This document shows positions 34,514 to 42,980 of a stretch of 64,000 nucleotides of DNA, piece after piece; positions within the stretch are counted from its first letter, which is position 1; each line of letters begins with the position of its first letter. The translations under genes and the position numbers were made by a program. The notes beneath the pieces were generated by a model. That model had not been told where the DNA came from and searched no databases. It saw only the letters and a list, made by a program, of their open reading frames with translations. The stretch comes from Flavonifractor sp. An112 (GTDB lineage Bacteria; Bacillota; Clostridia; Oscillospirales; Oscillospiraceae), in the NCBI RefSeq assembly GCF_002161085.1, contig NZ_NFLU01000005.1:62001-126000 (forward strand), in the 5' to 3' direction.

Positions 34514-36102
34514 CTAACTTGTAAATCCGTAGTTCAGCATCATGTAGTTGTCAAAAACAACTGGATATCCAACAACACCATAAAGATAATAAATCATAAA
34601 AACCTTTTGTGGCCTAAAAGGTATGTCTTCCTGCAACGTCCCTGTATAGGGATCTAAGTACCTTCTTGACAAACTAGCTTGATATTCATTCCAATAGTCT
34701 GTAATTTGATTATACTTTGCCTTATATATTGTTGTGCCGTTTATATCCATGGTTTCAAGGAAGCCAGAAAAAATACAAAAAGAAGAAGCAGAGCCGCTTA
34801 TTTCATAATGGTTGCTATTGTCTAAATTGTCTACATCTAAATTGGAAATAACATTATTACTACTAACAACATCAAAGTTACAGTTTTTAACTGACATATC
34901 ACCATCAATAATAGGTATAAAAGCAAAATTGGGTGGAAGCGCTGAAGAAATAAATGAGGTGTATATATTCACACAGTTAACATCATTTATGTATTGTACT
35001 CGGCCAGAATAAGAAAATTCAATTGTAAAAGATTGAGCCGCAGGTAGCCCAACCTGCGGAATGCTAATATAATCTCCTGATTTTGAAAAATTGACACTAT
35101 TTCCATTTACAGTTATATCCTCAATTTGAAAGGCTCTATCTAACCTTATAATTAAGTCTCCTTCTCCTTTTTCGACATCAAGAACACAATAGAAATTGCT
35201 GTTTTCACTAAGTTTTATTTTCCCTTCGTAAGATCGAACTTTATATCCATTATCGATGTCTTCTAATGCATACAATTTATCTGAGTATTCATATGATTGA
35301 GGAAATAAGTTAATATACCCGCACGTAAACAACCCCAAAACTATAAAGGATGAACACAGATATACTATGGACTTTAGTTTTACTTTTTTGTTTGAAAGAA
35401 TCTTGATTATGGAAACCAGAAGGAACATAAGCGTTAAAACGATTAACTGTTTAACTAAATAAAGCAGATCAATACGTGGGCCACTGTAATCAATGTCTAT
35501 TGCATTTATAAAAATTTTTTGCAAGGAAAAAAGATTAGAAACTTTGAGAAGTGTTTCTCCATCTAAAAATATATCGAAAAATGTTTCATTCAAGTGACTA
35601 AACAGGATTGAAAACGGTGCCGCCAAAAGATATACAAAATTTTTTTTAATTAATAGCCCTACGACATATCCAACAGCTTGAGATATTGAAAGAATAGAGA
35701 GCCATCTAAGTAAAAAATAAATAATGGATAAGAGATTAAAATATAGTCCGGTTCCTTCTTGTAATGATGCTATAAGAATATACGAAACAGGAAGAAAGCA
35801 CACCAGATAAGACACTAAAAGAGTGGCCAAAAAAGTAGCGATAACATATTTTGGCTTTTCGACGAAACAGATTTTTTCTAATGTGTGTTTTTTGTGAGAG
35901 AAATACACAGAGAGACAAAAGGATAAAATGAATAACGCTATTTCATAATAGGCTAAAGCATCAAGGAAAAATGTATAATTGATAAATGGCACACCATTCA
36001 ATACAATCAAAAAAACACGAAAAAAAACAAATTAAGTGCAAAAAATAAGTATGTCAAAATTGATGAAAACACTATTTTTAAGTTAAGATGGATAAGCTTC
36101 AT
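34514..36102 (-). CDS. ABC-associated membrane protein with M1-peptidase-like outer domain; frame break near 5' end
   Basis: The uninterrupted frame runs 34514-36010 (498 residues). The likely true start is the ATG at 36102 behind GGGGGA: it reads MKLIHLNLKIVFSSILTYLF into a membrane helix, then stops at a 7-T tract (36009-36015 on the plus strand). One extra T would join it in frame to LIVLNGVPFINYTFF. Six or so helices follow. The C-terminal half is an outer beta domain (LIIRLDRAFQIEDITVNGNSV, QSFTIEFSYSGRVQYINDV) like the N-terminal domain of M1 aminopeptidases that are fused to ABC permeases; the zinc-binding HExxH domain is absent. AT-rich. The frame break could be an indel, slippage or a sequencing error. 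Confidence 0.65.
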
Positions 36103-36214
36103 GTCATGTCCCCCAAAAGAGCTTGTTCCCCAATTTTACTCTTGTTTATGCAATAAGGGTGGGGTACCCCACCCTTATTGCATAAATTGTGTTTACTTGT
36201 TTTGCGATGTGGAT

Positions 36215-36610
36215 TTAGTTATATGCGGAAACAGTTCCGTTGACACCATAGCTGTCAGCGGGCTGTACGACGGCATAGTAACTGTTAGAGGTTTGAGGAA
36301 CAAAAGTATTGCTATTGCTGCCATCGCTCTTTGTCACACTATAACTGGTAATACTCTGGTCGGGCGCCCATACCTTGACCATCCAGAGAGTGGACGTAAC
36401 ACTGGTCCCATAAGTAAGGGTAGTTTTGAACGTGGCTTCATCCGTAGACGTAAACTTCCACAGATCCGTATCCTTCCCGCTCCAGGACGAAGAACTTCCC
36501 GTCCGGACAGAGAAGTCGGCACTGAACGAAGAAGCGAAAGCCGGAATGCACAGAACGAAAGCGAGAGCCAGCACCAAGACACACGATGCAATTCTTTTGT
36601 GCTTCAACAT
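36215..36610 (-). CDS. Small secreted protein
   Basis: 131 residues, start at 36610 at the proper distance from AAGGAGG; an ATG two codons earlier is too close to that site. A clear signal peptide (RIASCVLVLALAFVLCIPAFA) is followed by a Ser/Thr-rich beta domain (FSVRTGSSSSWSGKDTDLWKF, STLWMVKVWAPDQ) ending in NGTVSAYN. No cysteines remain in the mature part. It resembles in style the secreted protein at 32.05 kb. The role is unknown; it could be exported for cell-surface or competition use. Confidence 0.7.
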   Translation of the reverse strand: MLKHKRIASCVLVLALAFVLCIPAFASSFSADFSVRTGSSSSWSGKDTDLWKFTSTDEATFKTTLTYGTSVTSTLWMVKVWAPDQSITSYSVTKSDGSNSNTFVPQTSNSYYAVVQPADSYGVNGTVSAYN

Positions 36611-37071
36611 TGTCATTTCCTCCTTGAAAATGAATTTGCTCCGTAGGTTAATGCTATGCCAGATAAGAATCGCCTATTCTCAATCTAAGCCATCGGCCTC
36701 ACCACCTCTCCTTCGCGGCGTTTCACAGGAACATGTCCCGTGAGCGCACGCAATAATTGAACAGGTCGTGTAATCCTATTTCTTTATTTAATACGATGAG
36801 AGAGGAAGATTTTGGACTAGAAAAATTTATTTTTTTCAAAATGCAAAAAAGGCACTAAGCCAAAACGAAGATTATTTCCCAAAAAACGCAAAAAAGTTGG
36901 ATAGAATCACCGCATCGATGGTCCTCTCCAACTTTTTGTCGAAAAATTAATCACTACATGTATTTTGTAATAATCCTTTTATAAGTGGCTGTTTAGGAAG
37001 GGGACATTAACCACTCGACGATTATAGCCGGCGCTAACAGCGCTGTAGTATAAGGATATATAGATCGAAAT
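36611..37071. other. Non-coding AT-rich stretch with a terminator
   Basis: No gene is visible. The first part is the 5' leader of the secreted-protein gene. An 11-bp hairpin at 36891-36937 (AAAAAGTTGGA / TCCAACTTTTT) has a T-run on the minus strand and lies 135 bases after the stop of the ATPase gene at 37072, so it probably terminates that transcript. Confidence 0.55.
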
Positions 37072-38364
37072 CTACAGTAGGTATTTTGCCTTTCTGGCAA
37101 GATACAACGGCATATTGGTGATCAAACCGTTCTTCAAATAGGGACGTTTGGACAAGCGGATCGCGTGAGACGGCTGCTTCTCATTGGTGTACCGCTTGAA
37201 GGTCGGTGCAGATTTATCTTCCCCTCCTTTGACCTCTACCGGAATTATCTCCGTACCATATTGCAGGACAAAGTCTATCTCGCCGCTGCGGTCTGAATAA
37301 TATCTGGGTTCTATCTCAAATTGCCCACAGAATTGCTGCAAGACGTAATTTTCAGTGAGCGGCCCTTTGAACTGATAATTACTCTGTAGAAGGATTGCGC
37401 TGTTATCTACGCCGGCCATGTGCTTGAGAAGTCCTGTGTCAAAGACAAAGAGTTTGAAGCTGTCCAGTTTATCAAAGGCCGCAAGTGGATGCTCCATCTT
37501 GGAGACATTGTAGACACGATTGAGCATACCGGCGGACACAAGCCACTCGATTGCTTCCTCAAAGTCCCTTGCCCGGCCACCCTCACGGACGGCCCCGTAC
37601 ATGAACTTTTCATTTGGCTTGGCCAGCTGAGCAACAATACTGCGAAACACCATCAGGATGCGACCGCTGTTGACTTTCCCGTTATGTTTGGAGAAGTCGT
37701 TCTCATAGACCTCGATCAATTCATGCTGGATTTGAGAGATTTTTGCAGGGTCCTTGTGGTTGACCCACGAGGTCACACATTCCGGCATTCCTCCGATAAT
37801 CAAATAGAGGTTATATGCTTCCATGAGCCGATTATGAAAGATCTCTTCAATGGGCTGCTCTTTCTGAATGCTGCAATAATACTTGTATAGGCTTTCGTCC
37901 GTTGCCTCCAGAAATTCGTCAAAGGTTAATGGATGGACGTTCAATAGATTGACCATTCCGACCGGATAGGACTTAGGCTGCGCCAGCAGCGTTCCAAGCA
38001 GGCTGCCGGCCGCGATCACATGATACTCGTTGGCCTTCTCCTTAAAATATTTGAGGGTATTCAAAGCCTCTGGACACTCCTGAACTTCGTCGAAAATGAT
38101 AAGGGTGTCACCAGGTAAAATTTTCTCGTCGGCTATCATGGAGAGCAGCTCGATGATCCGTTGTGGATTCTTATTTTTCTCAAAGATGGACTTCAGTTCG
38201 TCCTCTTCATCGAAGTTAAAGTAAACATAGTTCTGGTAGTAGTTACTGCCGAACTCCTTCATGAGCCAGGTCTTGCCTACCTGGCGTGCGCCTTTGAGCA
38301 CCATTGGTTTGCGATCTTCGCTCTCTTTCCATTGAACCAGGTCACGCATCGCGTTACGTTTCAT
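37072..38364 (-). CDS. AAA-type ATPase with DUF4143 domain
   Basis: 430 residues; the start at 38364 follows GGAGGG. Walker A GARQVGKTW near residue 30 and Walker B LIIFDEVQECPEAL. The C-terminal DUF4143 region has the nuclease-like core RSGEIDFVLQYGTEIIPVEVKGG, with the D-x-V...E-V-K spacing of PD-(D/E)XK-type folds. Many such genes occur in prokaryotes, often several per genome, and their role is unsettled. The upstream region carries three 16-bp repeats exactly 33 bp apart, suggesting tight regulation. It is divergent from the VbhA/Fic pair. Confidence 0.87.
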   Translation of the reverse strand: MKRNAMRDLVQWKESEDRKPMVLKGARQVGKTWLMKEFGSNYYQNYVYFNFDEEDELKSIFEKNKNPQRIIELLSMIADEKILPGDTLIIFDEVQECPEALNTLKYFKEKANEYHVIAAGSLLGTLLAQPKSYPVGMVNLLNVHPLTFDEFLEATDESLYKYYCSIQKEQPIEEIFHNRLMEAYNLYLIIGGMPECVTSWVNHKDPAKISQIQHELIEVYENDFSKHNGKVNSGRILMVFRSIVAQLAKPNEKFMYGAVREGGRARDFEEAIEWLVSAGMLNRVYNVSKMEHPLAAFDKLDSFKLFVFDTGLLKHMAGVDNSAILLQSNYQFKGPLTENYVLQQFCGQFEIEPRYYSDRSGEIDFVLQYGTEIIPVEVKGGEDKSAPTFKRYTNEKQPSHAIRLSKRPYLKNGLITNMPLYLARKAKYLL

Positions 38365-38401
38365 CCAGATCGCCCTCCTTTCTATTGACAATCACAGTGT
38401 A

Positions 38402-38483
38402 ACACATTTTTTCAAGTAATTCAATCAAGCATGAACACGTTTTTTCAAATATATTCGAAGAGACTTTACACATTTTTTCAAGT
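38402..38483. repeat. Three iterons of 16 bp at exact 33-bp spacing
   Basis: ACAC(A/G)TTTTTTCAA(G/A)T occurs at 38402-38417, 38435-38450 and 38468-38483. The period of 33 bp is about three helical turns, so all three face the same side of the DNA. They lie between the DUF4143 ATPase gene and the VbhA gene. They are probably operator sites for an unknown regulator. Confidence 0.8.
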
Positions 38484-38511
38484 GGCGTTGTAGTCGATTT
38501 TAGCGCTATGC

Positions 38512-38540
38512 TGGAAATCAAAGCGCTCCTGTGCTATACT
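38512..38540 (+). promoter_or_regulatory. Predicted promoter of the VbhA/Fic pair
   Basis: A TGC extension precedes TATACT (38535-38540), with TGGAAA 17 bp upstream as a weak -35. It lies 33 bases before the TTG start. Confidence 0.5.
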
Positions 38541-38572
38541 GATTGAAAACCACGCGAGGAGGTGAAGGTGCA

Positions 38573-38776
38573 TTGAGTTCTTTGCTACAAAAGCGGACCG
38601 CAGCGGTTGAGACAGCAGATGCTGTAATTGCCATCGAAGGCACACCGATTTCTGACTATGCCAGAGCTCTTTCTGCAAGCTGGGCCCGAGGAGAACTTAC
38701 CGGAGAAGAAATGAAAGCTGCTCTGCTGACTTATCACCGCAATCTCGCAGATCAGGAGCGCCGGAGCCATGTCTGA
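38573..38776 (+). CDS. VbhA-like antitoxin
   Basis: 67 residues from a TTG start placed by AGGAGGTGAAGG eight bases upstream; an in-frame ATG at 38543 precedes that site and is less likely. AVIAIEGTPISDYARALSASWARGELTGEEMKAALLTYHR fits the VbhA fold: three helices with an inhibitory (S/T)xxxE(G/N)-type motif, here with the Glu in AIEGT. In class I Fic systems this small partner blocks the ATP site of the toxin. Its stop overlaps the Fic start by eight bases. Confidence 0.78.
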   Translation: MSSLLQKRTAAVETADAVIAIEGTPISDYARALSASWARGELTGEEMKAALLTYHRNLADQERRSHV

Positions 38777-39506
38777 TCCGTATTTCTATATAGATGCTCC
38801 CGTTTTCAGAAATAGACTGGGAACTAAGGATAAAACAACGCTGAATCGCATTGAAGCAGAACTATCCAGAGCCAATATGATGCTCTTATACGAGAAGGGA
38901 TTTGAGGACTTTTCTCCAGCCGGTCTGTGTGAGATCCACTTCGCGCTGTTTGGTAACCTCTACGATTGGGCGGGGCAATATCGTCACATCAGCCTTGAAA
39001 AACCGGAGCAGCTGCTGTGCGGGCGTAGCGTCTGGTATAGCAGAGAGAACGATATTTCGGAAGATCTGAAAGTGGCTTTTAGTAGACTGCTCTGCGTCCC
39101 CTGGGCCGAACTCAACCGGGAGCAGTTCGTCTATGAGATGGCCCGGATGTTTCCGCCCATCTGGCAGGTACACCCTTTCAGGGAGGGAAATACACAGTCT
39201 ATTCTTATGATGATGATGTTCTTTGCGGAGCACTATGGATACTCTGTAGATCAGACGCTCTTGGTGAGTAACGCAGGCAGTATTCGTGATGCCCTCGTGA
39301 TGGCCTCACTGGACCAATTCTCAGAGTGTGAACATCTGGAGCAACTCTTGCTTGATATTGTGCGTAGTACACTGATTGAGGGCTCAGGGAAGAGCCTGAG
39401 CCACGCTCCGGATTTGCCGGAAAAAAGAAATGGTCATCTAAAAGATAAAACAATGTTTACGCACGACAATAAAAATGAGAGATCAAAAGCACCAAACCCT
39501 GTCTGA
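38769..39506 (+). CDS. Fic-domain protein (toxin of a VbhA/Fic pair)
   Basis: 245 residues. The upstream helix shows IHFALFGNLYDWAGQYR, and the active loop is HPFREGNTQS near residue 136. The catalytic His, Phe, Glu, Gly and Asn of HxFx(D/E)GNGRxxR are present. However, the GR pair is TQ and the distal Arg is missing, which should affect ATP phosphate binding. Fic toxins AMPylate targets such as DNA gyrase. The C-terminal 40 residues are polar and probably unstructured. A terminator follows at 39577. Confidence 0.87.
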   Translation: MSDPYFYIDAPVFRNRLGTKDKTTLNRIEAELSRANMMLLYEKGFEDFSPAGLCEIHFALFGNLYDWAGQYRHISLEKPEQLLCGRSVWYSRENDISEDLKVAFSRLLCVPWAELNREQFVYEMARMFPPIWQVHPFREGNTQSILMMMMFFAEHYGYSVDQTLLVSNAGSIRDALVMASLDQFSECEHLEQLLLDIVRSTLIEGSGKSLSHAPDLPEKRNGHLKDKTMFTHDNKNERSKAPNPV

Positions 39507-39576
39507 GTTTCAGTATGCGCTCTGTGCTTCATATTGTTAATGAGATAAAAATTGTTTTGAATTGTTCGCAACTGAA

Positions 39577-39612
39577 AAGGCCCACAGAGTTGTTCCGAAC
39601 TCTGTGGGCCTT
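39577..39612. terminator. Bidirectional terminator
   Basis: The 15-bp perfect arms AAGGCCCACAGAGTT / AACTCTGTGGGCCTT enclose a 6-base loop. It lies between the convergent Fic and lipoprotein genes. Confidence 0.85.
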
Positions 39613-39652
39613 AATATGCGTTAAATGCCTATGGTAAGACTTCCAGTATCAT

Positions 39653-40456
39653 TTACTCCACTGAGGAAAGCACAGTAACTTGTTGCTCAAGGATTTCATA
39701 ATTCCCATCTGAGTCCCAAGTCAAAAAAGTTGTAATTTCTCCCCAAACATTTGCGTCTATAATTTCTGAAACACTTTGCTTTACTGATAGACACGTCCTT
39801 CCGTTGTGTTCAACCACCTCGACAGAACTGGGGCGATGAATGAAAATTTGTGGCTGATACATCACGATTCCATTCTCGTCGTAAATGCTATCTAGCCCAT
39901 CTGTTGTCATTTCAAAACTTGATTGAGGGCGGCTTATTTGTGTTGAATACCCTGTCTGAGGACATGATATTGTTACCTCATACATATTGAGATAGGTAAT
40001 ATCAAAATTGTAGCCAAAAACCCCGGATTCTATTTCTGGGAGGGGCAGCTCTTTTATTTTTTTATCTTGAACTGTCACCGCATAGATTGTTTTATTCCCC
40101 AACGCCCCTCCAACATCAAATGTTACAAGAATAATTGGAGAACGAGTATCAGATGTCAATGCCTGAATAGCCGCATCATAAATGTATGGCTCTTGGACTG
40201 GTATAACGGTTTCATTTCCCGAAATTACGACTCTAATGCATGGAGAATATGTATTATCCGCTTTTTCATCATTATCCGAATATAGTTGTTCGGGAGTCTG
40301 ATAATACACTTCGATCAAATCTTCTGTGCCATCTTGGTCAATATCCAGAGAAGATGAAATCGTGCTCTCGGCAGTTTGCGAAATCTGCGTTGACATACAA
40401 CCGGTCAGAATTAATAGACTACAGATTCCCACAATACCAGCTGCTATTTTTTTCAT
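39653..40456 (-). CDS. Lipoprotein of unknown function
   Basis: 267 residues. The lipobox ILTGC gives a lipid-anchored mature protein starting at Cys20. Just after a short linker, LDIDQDGTEDLIEVYY is an Asp-rich EF-hand/FG-GAP-like calcium loop. The rest is beta-rich with no further motif I recognise. It lies 23 bases after the SpoIID-type gene on the same strand, so they may work together at the cell surface. Confidence 0.75.
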   Translation of the reverse strand: MKKIAAGIVGICSLLILTGCMSTQISQTAESTISSSLDIDQDGTEDLIEVYYQTPEQLYSDNDEKADNTYSPCIRVVISGNETVIPVQEPYIYDAAIQALTSDTRSPIILVTFDVGGALGNKTIYAVTVQDKKIKELPLPEIESGVFGYNFDITYLNMYEVTISCPQTGYSTQISRPQSSFEMTTDGLDSIYDENGIVMYQPQIFIHRPSSVEVVEHNGRTCLSVKQSVSEIIDANVWGEITTFLTWDSDGNYEILEQQVTVLSSVE

Positions 40457-40479
40457 TCTTACCTACACCCCATAGCTGA

Positions 40480-42339
40480 TCAAGTAATTTTGAGCGCAGC
40501 ATCAAAATTACTTGCAGACTTCATCGTAGACACATTCACAAAGGCTTTCGAGCAAATCATGATGTAATAGGTTTTGCCCTTAGTCATGTTGCAAGAGAGC
40601 GTAGGATAGCCGGTAGCGTTTTTGCTCTCTACAAGCATACTGGAATTGCTATCAAGAATGGCCATATACAGGTTTTGGTTTGTAATAAATTTTGATGTTG
40701 TAAAAGTATATTTTTTTGTGGATGTCGGTACGAATTTCACCTGCTTATAGACGCAGCCTTGCATATAGTTCTGATACTTCGGTTCACTGTATACGAACAC
40801 CTCCGAATCTGCCTCGGGGCACCTGATGTCGAAAAACGCACTTAGGTTGCCAGTAGATTTGTTCTTAACGGTAACGCTATATCGTCCAGGCGAGAGCTGT
40901 TTGGTCAGAGTATTTGTTCCGGTACCTACTACAGTACCAGCCGAATTTTTTACAGTAATGCTTGCATTTACAGTCGCACTTGATGCACTCGATGCCAAGA
41001 AATAGTAGGAAGCGTTCTTACTCACAGTGAAAATGTACTCTACTGCTGTAGTACCAGAGATACGCTTCTTTTCGCCTGGATTTATTCCTTCCGTAGGAAC
41101 TTTTCCTGCTGTAACAAGTGCAGCAGCTTTACTTGAGGTCGTTGGATAATAGAAACTCAGAATATTGGAATATTTCTTTCCTTGCAGTGCCATTGCAACT
41201 GCTCCACTTTGGCACATTCCGCGATTATGAGCATAGGGTATTTGCGGAAGAGCATGCTTTGTGCAAGTCATGGTTTTCCCATTAAATGTGGTCGAACCTC
41301 GACACTGGCCATGGAATTCGGTCGCCAGCCGGTAGTTGCCAATATTATCGAACAATATCTGCCTTGAGGTGGCTTTTACTGCCTCAATAGCGGTTGTGTT
41401 GGTAACATAAGGACAATAAACTTGGCAATTATCTTTAGAGCAAATATAGGCGCCAGTATCCTTGTGTTTAGGATTTCGCATGAGATAATCAGCAAATGTT
41501 CTTGCGGCAACTGCCTGAGCTTTGTATGCCTCGGATTGCTGTGCCTGAGTCAATTTTACCGTGTAGAAATACATCTCTGAGGGTACAACATAGTAAAGGT
41601 ACTCGTCAATATTAGAAGACCCAAACGAATGGAATTCATATGTGCCGTCAGAATGGTAGTATTTCACGATCAAGTGCATCAAATTTGGAGGCGAATAAAG
41701 TCTGGCTTCAGGAGTTCTACTTGGCTCTGCACTGAGCATGTCGATTGCATCGTAATCTCCCTCCACAGGAGTGCTGCAGTCATCCATGCACATATCACTC
41801 ATGGTCTCCGGAGCAAGATATGATTCAATAACTGCGCACTCTTTATCCAGTGCCAACGAATAGATTTCTGTTCCGGCACCATCTTCCACAGGCATGCTTT
41901 TATATTCAGAATCCTGGAATCCAGCAGCAGTGATAAGGAGGTCGTATTGACCAACTGGCATGTTGCCAATGGCAAAGCGACCATTTTTATCCGTTGTTGC
42001 TGAGATACCAAGATCCTTCACCCCAACCGTGGCGCCTTGAACCGGTTTTTGAGTTTGCCTATCATATACCAATCCAACTACATCTGCTGTATTTTCTTCG
42101 ACAATCTGAGGGGTATCCATAGCGATGTTAAGAGTGCTTGAAATTACTCTTAACGGGACATTAACGGTAGTTGTAGTGTAGTTTTCGAAATTATTCTGAA
42201 TGTCTGCATCATTAAATGCTTGGACAAAAGAACCCATACTTACATCTCTTGGGACCAGGGTGGAATCTGCAGAAATTGCCATAGCTGAGGAACTCATGAT
42301 CAAAGCTGCTGCGATGAAACAAGCAATAATCCGTTTCAT
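40480..42339 (-). CDS. SpoIID/LytB-domain surface protein with carboxypeptidase-regulatory-like domain
   Basis: 619 residues; the start at 42339 follows AAAGGAG. A signal peptide (IIACFIAAALIMSSSAMAISA) is followed by a CarboxypepD_reg-like beta sandwich (GLVYDRQTQKPVQGATVGVKD, TTDKNGRFAIGNMPVGQYDLL). A SpoIID domain comes next (EYLYYVVPSEMYFYTVKLTQAQQ, EAYKAQAVAARTFADYLM, the late HNRGMCQSGAVAMALQGKKY). The last 200 residues are two beta domains. SpoIID proteins cut peptidoglycan glycan strands stripped of stem peptides during engulfment. Here the added domains suggest a cell-surface wall-remodelling role rather than classical sporulation. Confidence 0.85.
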   Translation of the reverse strand: MKRIIACFIAAALIMSSSAMAISADSTLVPRDVSMGSFVQAFNDADIQNNFENYTTTTVNVPLRVISSTLNIAMDTPQIVEENTADVVGLVYDRQTQKPVQGATVGVKDLGISATTDKNGRFAIGNMPVGQYDLLITAAGFQDSEYKSMPVEDGAGTEIYSLALDKECAVIESYLAPETMSDMCMDDCSTPVEGDYDAIDMLSAEPSRTPEARLYSPPNLMHLIVKYYHSDGTYEFHSFGSSNIDEYLYYVVPSEMYFYTVKLTQAQQSEAYKAQAVAARTFADYLMRNPKHKDTGAYICSKDNCQVYCPYVTNTTAIEAVKATSRQILFDNIGNYRLATEFHGQCRGSTTFNGKTMTCTKHALPQIPYAHNRGMCQSGAVAMALQGKKYSNILSFYYPTTSSKAAALVTAGKVPTEGINPGEKKRISGTTAVEYIFTVSKNASYYFLASSASSATVNASITVKNSAGTVVGTGTNTLTKQLSPGRYSVTVKNKSTGNLSAFFDIRCPEADSEVFVYSEPKYQNYMQGCVYKQVKFVPTSTKKYTFTTSKFITNQNLYMAILDSNSSMLVESKNATGYPTLSCNMTKGKTYYIMICSKAFVNVSTMKSASNFDAALKIT

Positions 42340-42798
42340 GAAGGTTCTCCTTTCTTTTGAGCGTAGCATTTTTGCTGGTAAAGCTGACTTATTACTTCTG
42401 ACTTAACCTAGTTCATACCCACCTCCCCTGTAACCATTCTTTTCTTCCCAGTCAGAATGGAATATTAAAAGCACTCACCTGTACGCTTTTGTAATATAAC
42501 AGACGTTTTTCTTTCCAAGTGAGCACATTTCATCGACTAATCTATCTATATTGATCAGTACATAGGCTAAAAAACTTTAATATCTTGTTCATATCATAAA
42601 TACGATGAAATACGCCAAATGGGGACACTTCATGTTTTTCTTTTATCAAAGCATCAAGCTTCAACACATAAATGAAGAAGTGACACCATATTGACATTCT
42701 GCAGAAGTAATGAACTTGGTTATCGAAATAAACAAAAAATCGGCCCCCTGAGATTTCGCTCAGGGGGCCGATTAACGTTTATAGCCTGTATTCTGCAG
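42340..42798. other. Intergenic stretch with a strong hairpin
   Basis: No gene is visible. The 5' leader of the SpoIID-type gene occupies the left part. A 15-bp perfect hairpin at 42738-42773 (AATCGGCCCCCTGAG / CTCAGGGGGCCGATT) has an A-run on its left, giving a T-run on the minus strand; it is the terminator of the leftward element operon that ends at 42799. Confidence 0.65.
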
Positions 42799-42975
42799 CT
42801 AAAAAAGCAGATAACATATCGCTTCTTTCCATTGCGCAGGAGAATAGTCCTCAGGACAAAGCTGCCTGATAGCCCTGTGAATGGGCTCACGATCAGGAAG
42901 GAAGCGCAGATCAGAGAGGTAATCGCACCCTACCAGCGTCTGCAGATCCTCCAAAAGCTGTTTATCCTGCCCCAT
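42799..42975 (-). CDS. Small conserved element protein
   Basis: 58 residues (MGQDKQLLEDLQTLVGCDYL, then LRFLPDREPIHRAIRQLCPEDYSPAQWKEAICYLL). It starts six bases after the S1-protein stop, behind no strong ribosome site other than GTGG, so coupling is likely. Helical, with no motif I can name. It is the last gene of the element operon and is followed by a strong terminator. Confidence 0.6.
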   Translation of the reverse strand: MGQDKQLLEDLQTLVGCDYLSDLRFLPDREPIHRAIRQLCPEDYSPAQWKEAICYLLF

Positions 42976-42980
42976 GCCGC

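Noticed and set aside
38402-38483. CRISPR array
   Set aside because: Repeats are only 16 bp, there are three of them, spacers are 17 bp, and no cas genes are nearby; they fit operator iterons instead.
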